From positions 625,477 to 689,476 of the forward strand of contig NZ_BMWT01000002.1 of the NCBI RefSeq assembly GCF_014651375.1: a stretch of 64,000 nucleotides of DNA, read 5' to 3'. Under the pieces are notes generated by a model, which saw only the letters and a list, made by a program, of their open reading frames with translations, searched no databases and was not told the DNA's origin. The stretch is from Tateyamaria omphalii. Its GTDB lineage: Bacteria; Pseudomonadota; Alphaproteobacteria; Rhodobacterales; Rhodobacteraceae. This document shows positions 1 through 9,831 of this stretch, one piece after another; positions within the stretch are counted from its first letter, which is position 1, and the number at the start of each line of letters is the position of its first letter. The position numbers and the translations under genes were made by a program.

Positions 1-1070
1 AACCGGTGGGATCAGGGCTGGTCATTCAACCTGTCGGGCAAGCGGTTCTGGGGGCGTGCGGGGTGCTCGATCAGGTGGTGGCGACGGGCAACCGCGTGAC
101 CCGGATGCTGGGCCATGAGGCAGACAACGGCCGGCGTGTTCTTGATGTTTGGTATGACCGGCGCAAAGGCAACAACTTCGGGCTTGCCCTGCATCGCAAC
201 GCCCTGTTTTCAGCGCTTTGGGACAAAGCCACCGCCGAAGGCGCTACGATGCGCTTAAAGGCCAAGGTGATCGGTGCAGGCGACGGATGTCTAGACCTTG
301 AGGGCGGGGAGAAAGCGGCAGGTTTCGATCTGGTCATCGACGCGCTTGGTGCACGTTCCCCGGTGACACCGATCCGCTCTGTCCAGCTGTCCTACGGCGC
401 GTTGTGGGCCAACGTGGCTTGGCCCGATGGTACCGAGCTTCCATTGGACCATTTGCGCCAGAGCTACCGCAAGGCCAGCAACATGGTGGGTGTGCTGCCC
501 ATTGGCGTACCACCCGGTGCAACTGGGCCGATGGCGGCGATCTTCTGGTCTTTGCCTCGTGATGGGTACGCCGCGTGGCGCGCCGCGGGTCTGGACGCGT
601 GGAAGGAACAGGCATCCGCGCTGTGGCCAGCTTTTGCGGCCTTTGCCGATCAGATCACTGATCCCGATCAACTGACCATGGCGAGGTATGCACATGGCAC
701 ACTCAGGGTGCCTTACAGGCCCGGCGTGGTGCATATCGGGGACTCCGCGCATCGCGCCAGCCCGCAACTGGGCCAAGGCGCTAACATGGCGTTGCTGGAC
801 GCATATGCACTGGCCCGGGCCATTGAAGCGCACGGCCCGAAAGCCGCCCTGCCCGCCTATGCCAAGGCAAGGCGCTGGCATGTGCGCGCTTACCAGACGA
901 TGAGTTGGGCCTTCACGCCGCAATACCAATCCGACAGCCGTTGGTTGCCGGTCTTGCGTGACAGGGTGTTGTTTCCGGTATCGATGATCCCACCGGTGCC
1001 GCGCATCCTGTCCCACTTGGTTTGCGGCACGTTGTTGCCAGCCTTCCCGAAAGGTGATCCGCTGCGCTAG
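1..1070 (+). CDS. FAD-dependent monooxygenase, 5' end cut by the window
   Basis: Open from the window edge to a TAG at 1068-1070, so the N-terminus is missing; the first in-window GTG (6) is not credible as the native start because the N-terminal FAD Rossmann motif (GxGxxG) is absent. The remaining ~354 residues carry the two later signatures of PHBH-type flavin monooxygenases: a DG-like segment (LVIDALGARS, about residue 109) and the GDSAHR FAD ribityl-binding motif (about 245-250), followed by a Gly/Asn-rich stretch typical of the family. Such enzymes hydroxylate aromatic or related substrates using NAD(P)H and O2; the substrate cannot be read from this sequence. The gene converges on the DUF2339 gene and both stop codons share the CTAG at 1067-1070. 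Confidence 0.85.
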   Translation, partial: PVGSGLVIQPVGQAVLGACGVLDQVVATGNRVTRMLGHEADNGRRVLDVWYDRRKGNNFGLALHRNALFSALWDKATAEGATMRLKAKVIGAGDGCLDLEGGEKAAGFDLVIDALGARSPVTPIRSVQLSYGALWANVAWPDGTELPLDHLRQSYRKASNMVGVLPIGVPPGATGPMAAIFWSLPRDGYAAWRAAGLDAWKEQASALWPAFAAFADQITDPDQLTMARYAHGTLRVPYRPGVVHIGDSAHRASPQLGQGANMALLDAYALARAIEAHGPKAALPAYAKARRWHVRAYQTMSWAFTPQYQSDSRWLPVLRDRVLFPVSMIPPVPRILSHLVCGTLLPAFPKGDPLR

Positions 1071-3784
1071 TCCACGGGTGCGGATTTGCTCTGCGCCCAA
1101 CGATTGAGCCACGCGAGCCCGGACAGCGACAGGCCCAGAACCACAAGGGACAACACGCGCGTCAGCCCTTCCAGCCCGGAAATGTCGATCAGGAACACCT
1201 TGGCCACCGCCAGACCAATCACAGCCAGTCCCGCACGACGCAGGGCCGTCGCGTTGCGGGCAAGCGATTGATAGAACAGCACGGCACCGGTCAGCAGGAT
1301 TGCCACCGTGTAGCTGTAAAGCTCGGGTTGCAGGAAGCCATTGTCCAATTCCATCCCCTGCGCGCCTTGCCAAAGGTGGCGCACAGTCGCAAAGGCCCAA
1401 TAAACCGCGACGCCGACCGCCACGGTTCCCAGCCCCCAACGCAACACCTGATGCCGCAAGCGCCACACACCAAAACCAAGAAGAAGCGCGGGAAGAAGAT
1501 AGGCCGGGATCAGCGTGTTCACTACAGGGGGCCCTGCAACGTCGTCACCCCATGTACTCAGAAGAGGCGATAGAATGGTCAAACCAAGCCCCAATGCGCC
1601 AAACCCGATCAAACCAAACACAAGCGCCAACCCACCACGAACAAAGGCCAGGATACCACCCAACCCTTCGATGCGCAGAAGCTGTACCAGCATCAGGCCC
1701 AGCCAGATGACGGCAAACAGGCCCATAGCCCAGTGGCTGTCGGTGTGGTGGCCGGGCAGCACGTCATCGAGGAACCGGATGAGCAGCAACGACACCAACA
1801 TCCCTCCCGTCGACCACGCCGCCGTGTCCAAGATGAGGGTTGCTGTTTTTCGTACCATCCCGCGCAACAACGCCATTGCCGCGACAAAGGCCGCCAGTGA
1901 ACCGGCATAGGCCAGCACCATTTCCCAAAGCGGTGCGTCCAGCGCCCAAAACAATCCCGGATCGCCGACCAAGCGCGCACCGACCGCCGCAACGCCAATG
2001 GCGATGAACACTTGCATAAGTGGCAATTTGAACTGCCGATCCAGCCAGGCGGCAACCAACACAGTCACTGCAAGCGCAACAGTCAGCGCGGCCAGTGACA
2101 GGATCAAAACAAGAGCGAAGGTGATCGACGCCAACGCCGACAAGACAAATATGGACGTCCGTGTTCGATCCGGCGCGTCCACGCGGGCAAAACGCAGGGC
2201 AAAGCTGACCATCATGGCTGCCATGACGATGGCATGAAGAGCCCAAGGATATGCACCGATTGTTTCGGCGGGCCTCCATGTCAGTTCTAGGACGACCGCA
2301 AGCACCGGCGCGACCAACGCACCGCCCATCCCCCAGGCGAGGGACAGCCCCGGGCGCATCGCTCTTTGCGCTGCAACGACACTGAGCACCATTCCAACAC
2401 CCCAGAGAAGCGAGATGGCAAGCGGGAAGTCAGCCTCCGGGTTTATGTCGTAGTTCGTCAGGAACGCAGTGATGACGGGCCCCAATTCAACCCCTTCAAT
2501 CGCGATCACAGCAATGATTGCCGCAACCGGAAGCAACACCAGTTCCTGCAGCGCAGGTGCGGACAGCGTCCAGTAGACAATCGCGATCGCAAAGATCACG
2601 AGGATAACGACGGCCATCCAAAATGGTTCGGCCCCCGCACCCGCGCTCCAAACGATCGAGGCTGACGTGACAACCACCGCTGCAAGAGCCAGCAATGTTG
2701 GAAATGCAGGTCGGTCACCCTTTAGGTCCATCAAAAATACCGAAACTAGGGTGCCGCCATGATCAGGCCGGAACGACCGCGCCGGGACGAGGATCGCCAA
2801 CACCGCGAGGATCGAGACATAGACCTGGAACCCCAACACCATGGAGTCGTCACCGCTCAAGACGGTCAACCAACCCATTGCAAAGCCCAGACCAACACTC
2901 AGCACCGATACCCAAGCCCAGCGTCGGATCGTATCAATCCCCAACCCGACGGCGGCAGTGACACCAAAGTAAACGTAGAGCCAGGGGGTCGCAGGCACCG
3001 TGCTGCCCACCAGAAGCGGGGCCGTGAACGCACCAATTACCCCGACAGCGGCCAAGAGCGGGCCGTTCAGCCAGCCCAACCCAACACCCAAAAGCCCAAC
3101 CGCGGCCATACCGGCAAACGCAACCTCGACCCCGATCAGTTCATAAAGCAACCGCGCGGCGGCAATACCGCCGAACAGTGACACAAGTCCCGCCCCCGAG
3201 AACACCGATGGAATATAGGCCGTGGTCGCATCGGGGCTGTCCCCGAACCGGCGCCGGATCACTTCGCCTGCGACGATCAACGCCCCACCAAAGGCGAGGG
3301 CGGCAAGCACGCGGGCGGTGGGCGGGAACAGGTCGTTTTCGATCCCGTATTGCACAAGGAAAAGACCAGCAAGAGCCAGCGAGACTGCGGATACCGCATA
3401 AAACCAGTTGGCGGTCAGCCAGGATGCGAACCGTTGCAATGGCGTTGGTCCGGCAGGTTCTGCTGGCTTAGGAGGCTCCCCTGCCTTTCGTTGTGCAACG
3501 ACGCGCGCAGCGGCTGGTTCGGATGGCTTGGCTTCGGGGTCCGCGGGTGCTGCGGCTTCCTCCTCAGATGGGTCAGCGACCTTTTCGGACGCCTCCCATG
3601 GCGAAGGCCCTGTTTGTGCGGCACTTACCTTGGCTGCGGTTGGTGTGTCAGGCGACCGTCCGGCCAGCACCTTTTCCAGCTCGGCGATCCGACCGCGCAG
3701 GCCGCTAACCGTGACCAAGAGGTAGATAACCGCAATCGGAATCGCGAGGATTATCAAGCCTCCTAGGACAAGCATCCCTTCCAT
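1067..3784 (-). CDS. DUF2339 polytopic membrane protein
   Basis: About 905 residues. One N-terminal membrane helix is followed by a short coiled-coil-like segment (LRGRIAELEKVL) and an Ala/Pro/Glu-rich linker up to about residue 110; the rest is an almost unbroken series of hydrophobic helices, the architecture of the DUF2339 predicted membrane protein family. Function is unknown for the family. I chose ATG at 3784 (MEGMLVLG) because GAGGG lies 6 bases upstream; GTG 3799 or ATG 3790 would add 5 or 2 residues. It is convergent with the monooxygenase and its stop lies in the shared CTAG. No obvious operon partner. Confidence 0.85.
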   Translation of the reverse strand: MEGMLVLGGLIILAIPIAVIYLLVTVSGLRGRIAELEKVLAGRSPDTPTAAKVSAAQTGPSPWEASEKVADPSEEEAAAPADPEAKPSEPAAARVVAQRKAGEPPKPAEPAGPTPLQRFASWLTANWFYAVSAVSLALAGLFLVQYGIENDLFPPTARVLAALAFGGALIVAGEVIRRRFGDSPDATTAYIPSVFSGAGLVSLFGGIAAARLLYELIGVEVAFAGMAAVGLLGVGLGWLNGPLLAAVGVIGAFTAPLLVGSTVPATPWLYVYFGVTAAVGLGIDTIRRWAWVSVLSVGLGFAMGWLTVLSGDDSMVLGFQVYVSILAVLAILVPARSFRPDHGGTLVSVFLMDLKGDRPAFPTLLALAAVVVTSASIVWSAGAGAEPFWMAVVILVIFAIAIVYWTLSAPALQELVLLPVAAIIAVIAIEGVELGPVITAFLTNYDINPEADFPLAISLLWGVGMVLSVVAAQRAMRPGLSLAWGMGGALVAPVLAVVLELTWRPAETIGAYPWALHAIVMAAMMVSFALRFARVDAPDRTRTSIFVLSALASITFALVLILSLAALTVALAVTVLVAAWLDRQFKLPLMQVFIAIGVAAVGARLVGDPGLFWALDAPLWEMVLAYAGSLAAFVAAMALLRGMVRKTATLILDTAAWSTGGMLVSLLLIRFLDDVLPGHHTDSHWAMGLFAVIWLGLMLVQLLRIEGLGGILAFVRGGLALVFGLIGFGALGLGLTILSPLLSTWGDDVAGPPVVNTLIPAYLLPALLLGFGVWRLRHQVLRWGLGTVAVGVAVYWAFATVRHLWQGAQGMELDNGFLQPELYSYTVAILLTGAVLFYQSLARNATALRRAGLAVIGLAVAKVFLIDISGLEGLTRVLSLVVLGLSLSGLAWLNRWAQSKSAPVD

Positions 3785-3899
3785 ATCCATCCCTCGCACG
3801 CACTTTGGCGCGAGGATAGACCACAGTCATCTCAGACAAAAGGCAAGGATTTCCAGACCTTTGCAGCGCGGCCTTGCAGCACCATGGTACGCCGCGGTG

Positions 3900-5519
3900 T
3901 CAGACGTCCGCGATATGCGCCCAAACTGCGGACATCACAACCGATCCTTCACCCACCGCACTTGCCACCCTTTTGACAGAACCAGCGCGGACATCGCCGA
4001 CCGCAAAAATGCCGGGACGCGAGGTTTCATAACCAGTGACAGCGCCCACATCCTGTCCAGTTTTGACAAAGCCCCTGTCGTCCAACTCGACCAGATCCGA
4101 CAGCCACTTGGTATTCGGTGCGGCCCCGACCATGATGAACAGCGCTTTGGTGTTCAATTGCCAGCTTTGGCCCCCGCGCCGGTCGTGGATGGCAATGGCA
4201 TCAAGGCGATCTTCACCATGTAAAGCCCTGACCTCAGTACACAAATGGATGGTGATCCTCGGGTGGCTTTCAAGACGTTGCAACAGGTAGTCCGACATTG
4301 AGGACGACAGGGTTTCACCACGGACCAGCACATGAACGTGCTTCGCCGTCCGCGCCAGGAACATCGCGGCCTGTCCTGCCGAATTGCCGCCGCCGATCAC
4401 GGCAACCTCGGCGTCTTTGCAATAGCGCGCCTCTACATCGGTGGCGGCATAGTAGACCCCGTTGCCTTCAAGCTCTTCCAGACGATCCAGCGGCAAGCGA
4501 CGGTACTGCACACCGGTGGCCACGACCAGAGCCTTCGCCGACACCCAGTCCTCATTGTCCAATTTGATATGAAACAGATGCTTTTCGCATTGCATCAACT
4601 CGGTCGCACGCACGGGCACGGCAAAGCGTGTGCCGAACTTCATCGCCTGCACCTCGCCTCGCCCCACAAGATCGCCGCCCGAGATGCCGGTGGGAAAACC
4701 CATGTAGTTCTCTATCCTGCTTGAGGTGCCCGCCTGTCCGCCGATGGCCAAATCCTCAAGCACCACGGCGCACAGACCTTCGGCCCCGGCGTAAACGCCA
4801 GCGGCCACGCCGGCAGGCCCACCGCCCACGACGGCCACGTCATAGACATCTTCCTTGCGCAAGCTCATATCAAGGCCCAGCGTCGCAGCCACACCGCGCG
4901 GGGTGGGTGGATCAATCACCTGGTGCTTGGCAAAAACCACCGCCGGATGCGCGCGATCAATGCTGCACGTGTTGGCAAGATCCTTGCCCTCTGCGCTGTC
5001 AATCTCGACCTCGACAAAGGGGATGCGGTTGCGTGAGGCAAAGCTTGCAATGCGCCGCACGTCCCGGTTCACCTCCCCCCCGATCAGGGTTAATCCACCC
5101 TCTGACAGGTCCAGCATGCGACGACGACGCGCGGCAAAAACCGTGATGATAATGTCCGACATCTCTGGAATGTCCGACATGAGTTTCAGTATCTCATCGC
5201 GGGGAACACACAGAAGCTGCGTGTCCTGTACCGCACGCCCACCCATGAAGGCATGACCACCATTCAGAAACGCCAATTCGCCGAAGAACTGACCGGGACC
5301 CAACGTGGCATTGCCGTATCGTTTGCCCGTGGAAGAGTTTATCGCTTCCGTTTCACCCGTTAGAAGATAGTGAAAGGTCTCAATACGCTCGCCAGCTCTT
5401 TGGAAATGCTCACCCGCTTTCACCTCCATAACGGTTCCAACGCGGCGCAGTGCTTCGACATGTTCATCCGTCAGCGGCGTGCGCACCATTGTGGCAAGGT
5501 CGGGGGCAAAAGTTTCCAT
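3900..5519 (-). CDS. cyclic-nucleotide-binding domain / thioredoxin reductase-like FAD oxidoreductase
   Basis: 539 residues in three parts: a cNMP-binding (CRP-type) beta-barrel at about 15-130 (GxFFGELAFLNGG core at 76-88), a degenerate thioredoxin-like middle at about 145-215, and a TrxB-like flavoprotein domain from 225 with the FAD motif GGGPAG (232-237) and the NAD(P) motif GGGNSAG (376-382). The position where classical bacterial TrxB has its CxxC redox pair reads AATDVEARYC (358-367), so the dithiol is absent. It is therefore unlikely to reduce thioredoxin by the classical mechanism; a ligand-gated NAD(P)H oxidoreductase is inferred. The stop of the upstream gene ycjF is 2 bases from this start, suggesting co-transcription behind ycjX-GNAT-ycjF. 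Confidence 0.88.
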   Translation of the reverse strand: METFAPDLATMVRTPLTDEHVEALRRVGTVMEVKAGEHFQRAGERIETFHYLLTGETEAINSSTGKRYGNATLGPGQFFGELAFLNGGHAFMGGRAVQDTQLLCVPRDEILKLMSDIPEMSDIIITVFAARRRRMLDLSEGGLTLIGGEVNRDVRRIASFASRNRIPFVEVEIDSAEGKDLANTCSIDRAHPAVVFAKHQVIDPPTPRGVAATLGLDMSLRKEDVYDVAVVGGGPAGVAAGVYAGAEGLCAVVLEDLAIGGQAGTSSRIENYMGFPTGISGGDLVGRGEVQAMKFGTRFAVPVRATELMQCEKHLFHIKLDNEDWVSAKALVVATGVQYRRLPLDRLEELEGNGVYYAATDVEARYCKDAEVAVIGGGNSAGQAAMFLARTAKHVHVLVRGETLSSSMSDYLLQRLESHPRITIHLCTEVRALHGEDRLDAIAIHDRRGGQSWQLNTKALFIMVGAAPNTKWLSDLVELDDRGFVKTGQDVGAVTGYETSRPGIFAVGDVRAGSVKRVASAVGEGSVVMSAVWAHIADV

Positions 5520-5521
5520 TG

Positions 5522-6535
5522 TCAGTCGTTTCCCTTGTCTCTCTGGCTTTGAAATAGGCCGCCCAACGCCTGTTTCACGAGGCGGCGTGCTTTTGGCCTG
5601 TCACCGGGGAGATAGGTCAGTGGTCGACACACTTCCATGGCAGCCACACCTACGCGGGCCGTGAGAGCGCCATTTACCAGCCCCTCACCAAATCGACGCG
5701 ATAATTTGCCCAAAATTGAACCACCCAACACCGGTTCCAGCATGTCGTCACCGACCGCAACTGCACCCGTCGCCACCAAATGAGCCATCACAGCGCGGGT
5801 CAGCCGCCAACTGCCCAACAGACCGCCGCGCCCGCCGTAAATCTCGGCAATGCGTCGGATCATGCGCAGGTTCGCTGTCAACGCCGCAACCACATCTGCC
5901 AGTGCAATCGGAACAAGCGCAGTGACCGTCGCCACCTGCCGCGCGGCCGCTTCAACCTCTCGCTCGGCGGCCTTGTCCAATGGGGCCACAAGCGTATCTT
6001 CCGCCAGTTTGAGCAAACCGGCAGCATCCATCTGATCACCACGCAATTCCGTCAGTCGCGCGCGTCCCCACTCTGCGTCAGGGCGGGCCCGGTACAACAC
6101 ATCCAGCCGATCAACCACCGCGCGCGCTGCGGACAGATCATTCTGTTCAATCGCCTGTGCTGCCGCGTGGCGCAGCCCGTCAAGCCGCGCAAGCCGTCGA
6201 AGCGCCGCCAGTTCGCGTAGACAAATGACAAGCAAGGTGACGAGAAAGGCGCAAAGGAGCCCGGTAAAGGCCCAGCCCACGATCGGCGCCCGCGCAATCC
6301 AGCCCGTCACAAAATCCCATGCAGCCGCACTAAGAACAGCCGTCAGCAATGCACCGGCCAGCCCCCAAAACAATCGCCCAATCCGCGATGGTTTGCGCGC
6401 AGCCACACGCGCGACCCTCTGCATGGCTTCGCCACGTGGGGCTGCCAACGGAATGGTGTCCGGCACAGGTGGGGCATCCGCCACCTTGGGCGCCGCTTCA
6501 TCCTCGATCTCGATCAGTACGGGGCCCTTGGCCAT
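5522..6535 (-). CDS. ycjF: YcjF/UPF0283 family inner-membrane protein (TIGR01620)
   Basis: About 337 residues: a polar, basic N-terminal region, two membrane helices at about 75-125 (LLTAVLSAAAWDF and FTGLLCAFLVTLLVI), then a soluble alpha-helical region and a DUF697-like C-terminal segment (LVPIALADVVAALTANL onwards). This matches the TIGR01620/YcjF family, whose gene normally sits next to ycjX, as here (one gene apart). In enterobacteria the pair belongs to the phage-shock/envelope-stress neighbourhood; the exact role is unknown. ATG 6535 overlaps the upstream stop as TGATG; an in-frame GTG at 6538 directly precedes it and is equally possible. Confidence 0.82.
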   Translation of the reverse strand: MAKGPVLIEIEDEAAPKVADAPPVPDTIPLAAPRGEAMQRVARVAARKPSRIGRLFWGLAGALLTAVLSAAAWDFVTGWIARAPIVGWAFTGLLCAFLVTLLVICLRELAALRRLARLDGLRHAAAQAIEQNDLSAARAVVDRLDVLYRARPDAEWGRARLTELRGDQMDAAGLLKLAEDTLVAPLDKAAEREVEAAARQVATVTALVPIALADVVAALTANLRMIRRIAEIYGGRGGLLGSWRLTRAVMAHLVATGAVAVGDDMLEPVLGGSILGKLSRRFGEGLVNGALTARVGVAAMEVCRPLTYLPGDRPKARRLVKQALGGLFQSQRDKGND

Positions 6536-6981
6536 CACGTTGTCCCTCTATGCCAGTCGTAGCGGATGTCAGGCAAACCTTCGTCATTGCGGGCACCGTC
6601 CGTCCGCTCAATCTCGACAAAGCCATGCCGCAGATAAAACCGCTGCGCGCCTTTATTTGCCTGAAAGGTCCAGAGTCTCAGATGATCCGTCGCTTGCTGC
6701 ATCTGCGCCAGCAGGTCCGCGCCAACCCCCTGCCCCTGCGCGCCTTCGCCGACATAAAGCGCATGCACATCTGCCCCGTTCCGGGCGGAAAAGGCACACA
6801 CCTGATCATGTCTTTCGGCCACGGTGACCCAGCCCTGTTCGATCATGTGCCCTGCAAAAGACAGATCTTCGGCCCGGGTGTGGATGCGTGGCATCCAGTC
6901 CGTGCCATCGATGAAACCCGACAGGATCGCACCCACTGCGCCCGCATCTGTCGGCTGCGCCGCTCGGAGAAACGTGTTCAC
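6535..6981 (-). CDS. GNAT family N-acetyltransferase
   Basis: 148 residues with the GNAT layout: an N-terminal strand-helix (LRAAQPTDAGAVGAI), the acetyl-CoA pyrophosphate-binding motif A at about 74-86 (LYVGEGAQGQGVG, an R/QxxGxG/A variant) and the C-terminal motif B ending in FYLRHGFVEIERT, the common N-acetyltransferase tail. Substrate unknown. It lies between ycjX and ycjF with stop-start overlaps on both sides (GTG start at 6981 overlaps the ycjX stop), so it is translated as part of that operon even though it is not a usual member. Confidence 0.87.
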   Translation of the reverse strand: MNTFLRAAQPTDAGAVGAILSGFIDGTDWMPRIHTRAEDLSFAGHMIEQGWVTVAERHDQVCAFSARNGADVHALYVGEGAQGQGVGADLLAQMQQATDHLRLWTFQANKGAQRFYLRHGFVEIERTDGARNDEGLPDIRYDWHRGTT

Positions 6982-8390
6982 AGCTTGTCTCCGAAAAGGA
7001 ACTGTGCTGCGCGGTCGAGCCGGATATGGGGCGGGCCGTCGCCCGGGCGCAGGGTCAGGGGCGCCGGTGCAAATCGCATCACCTTATAGTCACCGTCCAA
7101 CCAATCCTGCGCTCCGTTTGCAGCCGGAGACAGGATATGAGCCGGATCATCCGGCAGTGCGCCGGGGTAGAACGCCGCCTGTTTGCCGGTGTCTAGCAAC
7201 GTGCCCCTGACAACGTCAAGTGGATCGCCATCATGCTGAACCGTGTCTTCGGTCGTGGCGCGCAGCGCGGCAAGTGCGAGCGCCTGTGTGTCGGCCCCGG
7301 CAAAACGCGCACGGTCTCGTGCTTCGCGGGTCAACGCCTCCATTATAGCTGTCAGACGGGCGTGTTGGCTGTGATGCAGATGGTCGGCCTTGGTCGCGGC
7401 GAACAGGATTTTCTCCACCCGCTTGCCCCGGAACAATTGGCTCAGGAAAACGTTTTTGCCGGGACGGAAGGCCGACAGAATTTCGGACATGGCTGCGCGC
7501 ATATCCTCAACTGCGGCGGGACCGTTGTGAATGGCACCCAGCGCGTCGACCAGCACAACCTGTCTGTCGATGCGTGCAAAGTGATCGCGAAAGAACGGGC
7601 GCACGACCTGCGACTTGTAAGCTTCAAAGCGCCGTGCCAATTCGCGGCGCAGTGACCGCCGCGGGGCATCCCCGGGCGGTAGCGGTGCAAAGGTCAGCAC
7701 GGGGGAGCCGGCTAGGTCCCCGGGCAGCAGGAACCGGCCCGGTGTGCAGTCATAGTAGCCCTCGGCACGGGCCGCGTGCAGGTATTCGGTGAACGCGGCG
7801 GCCACTGTCTTGGCCTGCACTTCGTCCAGCTTGGCGGCACCATCAACCGAATTGAGCACCGCACGAAACGCAACGGCGCTGTCGCGGTCCTGAAGACGTG
7901 CAAGCACGGAGGCTGACCACTCCTCATAACTTTGATCGAGAAGCCCTAGGTCCAACAGCCATTCGCCCGGATAATCAATGATATCCAGATGCACGGTCCG
8001 GTGCCCCTGCAACCCCGCCAGCAAACCGTTTGGTTTGACCCTCAGCGATACCCGTAACTCACTGACAGCACGTGTGCTATCAGGCCAGCTGGGTGGGCTG
8101 CCCGCCAGCGCGCCCATATGCGCCTCGTAATCGAAGCGCGGTACCGTATCGTCGGGTTGCGGTTGCAGGTATGAGGCCGCGATCCGTCCTTCGCTGGCAG
8201 CCAGCAGATGCGGCATACGCCCCTGATCCAGCAGGTTCGCGACCAGTGATGTGATGAAAACCGTCTTGCCGGATCGGGCCAGTCCGGTCACGCCCAACCG
8301 AATTGTCGTATCGCCAAACAGGTCCGCGCCGGTGTCATATATGCCTTGGGCCACATCCAGCACGCCATCGGCAATTGTCGTTAGAACCAC
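6978..8390 (-). CDS. ycjX: YcjX-family P-loop ATPase/GTPase (DUF463)
   Basis: 470 residues with a Walker A motif GLARSGKT at 36-43 and the long alpha/beta body of the YcjX/DUF463 family, including the conserved segment [16 protein letters not shown] (about 136-150) that serves as the Walker B/switch region. The family is a stress-associated P-loop NTPase of uncertain role, usually paired with the membrane protein YcjF, which lies one gene downstream. Start is GTG 8390, with AAGGGG about 8 bases upstream. First gene of a minus-strand run ycjX-GNAT-ycjF-cNMP/TrxR joined by overlaps or 2-bp gaps; divergent from truA. Confidence 0.88.
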   Translation of the reverse strand: MVLTTIADGVLDVAQGIYDTGADLFGDTTIRLGVTGLARSGKTVFITSLVANLLDQGRMPHLLAASEGRIAASYLQPQPDDTVPRFDYEAHMGALAGSPPSWPDSTRAVSELRVSLRVKPNGLLAGLQGHRTVHLDIIDYPGEWLLDLGLLDQSYEEWSASVLARLQDRDSAVAFRAVLNSVDGAAKLDEVQAKTVAAAFTEYLHAARAEGYYDCTPGRFLLPGDLAGSPVLTFAPLPPGDAPRRSLRRELARRFEAYKSQVVRPFFRDHFARIDRQVVLVDALGAIHNGPAAVEDMRAAMSEILSAFRPGKNVFLSQLFRGKRVEKILFAATKADHLHHSQHARLTAIMEALTREARDRARFAGADTQALALAALRATTEDTVQHDGDPLDVVRGTLLDTGKQAAFYPGALPDDPAHILSPAANGAQDWLDGDYKVMRFAPAPLTLRPGDGPPHIRLDRAAQFLFGDKL

Positions 8391-8566
8391 GTGCGGCCCC
8401 CTTCATGTCTTGTCGACTATGTAAGGTGTTGCACGGTCTCGTACCAGTTCAGTGTCGCATAGGGTGCCAGTGCGGGAGCCTCCGGCGGGGATTTTTTGGA
8501 AACAGGGAAGACAGGACCCATTGCACGCCGTTGCGCAGTAACCGGTTTGGGGATAGGTCCGCCGTC

Positions 8567-9334
8567 ATGCCGCGCTATGCTTTGAAAGTCGAATATCATG
8601 GTGGTCCGTTTGCTGGTTGGCAAAGGCAAGCAGATCAACCGTCAGTGCAGGGCGCAATCGAAGCGGCACTGGCCAAGCTGGAGCCACGCGATCACACCAT
8701 CGCCGCCGCAGGCCGCACCGACGCGGGCGTGCATGGTCTGGCACAGGTTGCGCATTGCGATATGGAAAAGGACTGGGACCCGTTCCGGCTGTCCGAGGCG
8801 CTCAACCACCATCTCAAACCGCATCCGGTTGCGATCATCGCATGCGCCAAGGTTGCGGATGATTGGCACGCACGTTTCTCGGCCATGGAACGCCGTTACC
8901 TCTTTCGCATCCTGATGCGCCGCGCACCGGCGACACACTTGCGCGGGTTGGTGTGGCGGGTGAACAACCCGTTAGACGCCGATGCCATGCAGGCCGGAGC
9001 CGACCATCTGATCGGGCGGCATGACTTCACCACCTTCCGCTCGTCCATCTGTCAGGCAGACAGCCCATTGAAAACGCTGGACCGATTGGATGTCTCCCAT
9101 GTGGAGGGCGTACACGGCCCCGAGGTTCATTTCGATGTGCGGGCGCGATCCTTTCTCCACAACCAGGTGCGCAGCTTTGTCGGGACGTTGGAGCGTGTGG
9201 GGGCCGGGGCTTGGCACCCGGATGACGTCAAACATGCGCTTGAGGCGTGCGATCGCGCGGCTTGTGGGCCGGTCTGCCCTCCGGACGGGTTGTATCTGGC
9301 CGGTGTCGGCTACCCGGAAAATCCGTTCGCCTAG
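8567..9334 (+). CDS. truA: tRNA pseudouridine(38-40) synthase TruA
   Basis: 255 residues beginning [19 protein letters not shown], the standard TruA N-terminus; the open frame extends upstream but lacks family similarity there. The catalytic aspartate sits in GRTDAGVHG (D52), and the C-terminal signature [17 protein letters not shown] is intact. TruA isomerises uridines 38, 39 and 40 of the anticodon arm of many tRNAs in the cytoplasm. It is divergent from ycjX across about 175 bp and convergent with the DUF3726-like gene; the two stop codons share CTAG at 9331-9334. Confidence 0.97.
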   Translation: MPRYALKVEYHGGPFAGWQRQADQPSVQGAIEAALAKLEPRDHTIAAAGRTDAGVHGLAQVAHCDMEKDWDPFRLSEALNHHLKPHPVAIIACAKVADDWHARFSAMERRYLFRILMRRAPATHLRGLVWRVNNPLDADAMQAGADHLIGRHDFTTFRSSICQADSPLKTLDRLDVSHVEGVHGPEVHFDVRARSFLHNQVRSFVGTLERVGAGAWHPDDVKHALEACDRAACGPVCPPDGLYLAGVGYPENPFA

Positions 9335-9831
9335 TCCAGTTCCATCAGCCCGGCACCTGCGCCGCCGGATCGCGAAGCGTCGCTGTCGGGCACATATGTC
9401 TTCGCCGCGAGGGCATTCAACTGCTCGGAAAGCGAAGCATCAAGGTGCAGTCGCTCTGGCCGTCCCCGCGCGCTGGGTTCGGACAGTGAAAGGCTGACCC
9501 GGACCTTCGGCCCTGCGATATCCAGTTCCGCCTTGCAGGGCAAAGCCGACAGCCAACTGACCAGCATAGCGCGGGTGCCAGCATCTTCTTCCCTTGCATC
9601 GACGGGTTTGGCCGTCACCGACGCCGCTTCGACAATCGTTTCAACCCGGTGCGCCAAGGCAACAATGCTCTCGGGCTTAGACAAGGCAGCGGCAACAGCG
9701 CCCTGCGGACCTTCATCAGCGATATGGCGGGCCAACATTGCACCAAAGGCGAGCGCCTGGGCGGGCGGCACCCCCGCTCCGCTGGCGGCTTTAACCCCCA
9801 GCGTCTGCACTTCGGTCCATGACATTTTCAT
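9331..9831 (-). CDS. DUF3726-like protein
   Basis: 166 residues, soluble, no signal or membrane segment. The N-terminus ([39 protein letters not shown]) resembles the DUF3726 family of Rhodobacterales, in which an opening nEiealc-KAARGAG motif precedes an Ala-rich helical region; this is recognition from memory. Function unknown. I chose ATG 9831 because it forms an ATGA overlap with the stop of the upstream 547-aa gene; a longer start at 9855 would intrude into that gene. The pair is likely translationally coupled. Its stop overlaps that of truA. Confidence 0.7.
   Translation of the reverse strand: MKMSWTEVQTLGVKAASGAGVPPAQALAFGAMLARHIADEGPQGAVAAALSKPESIVALAHRVETIVEAASVTAKPVDAREEDAGTRAMLVSWLSALPCKAELDIAGPKVRVSLSLSEPSARGRPERLHLDASLSEQLNALAAKTYVPDSDASRSGGAGAGLMELD

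Noticed and set aside
291-1466. 391-codon minus-strand open frame
   Set aside because: Antisense to the FAD monooxygenase and DUF2339 genes and no family similarity; composition follows the shadow of real codons.
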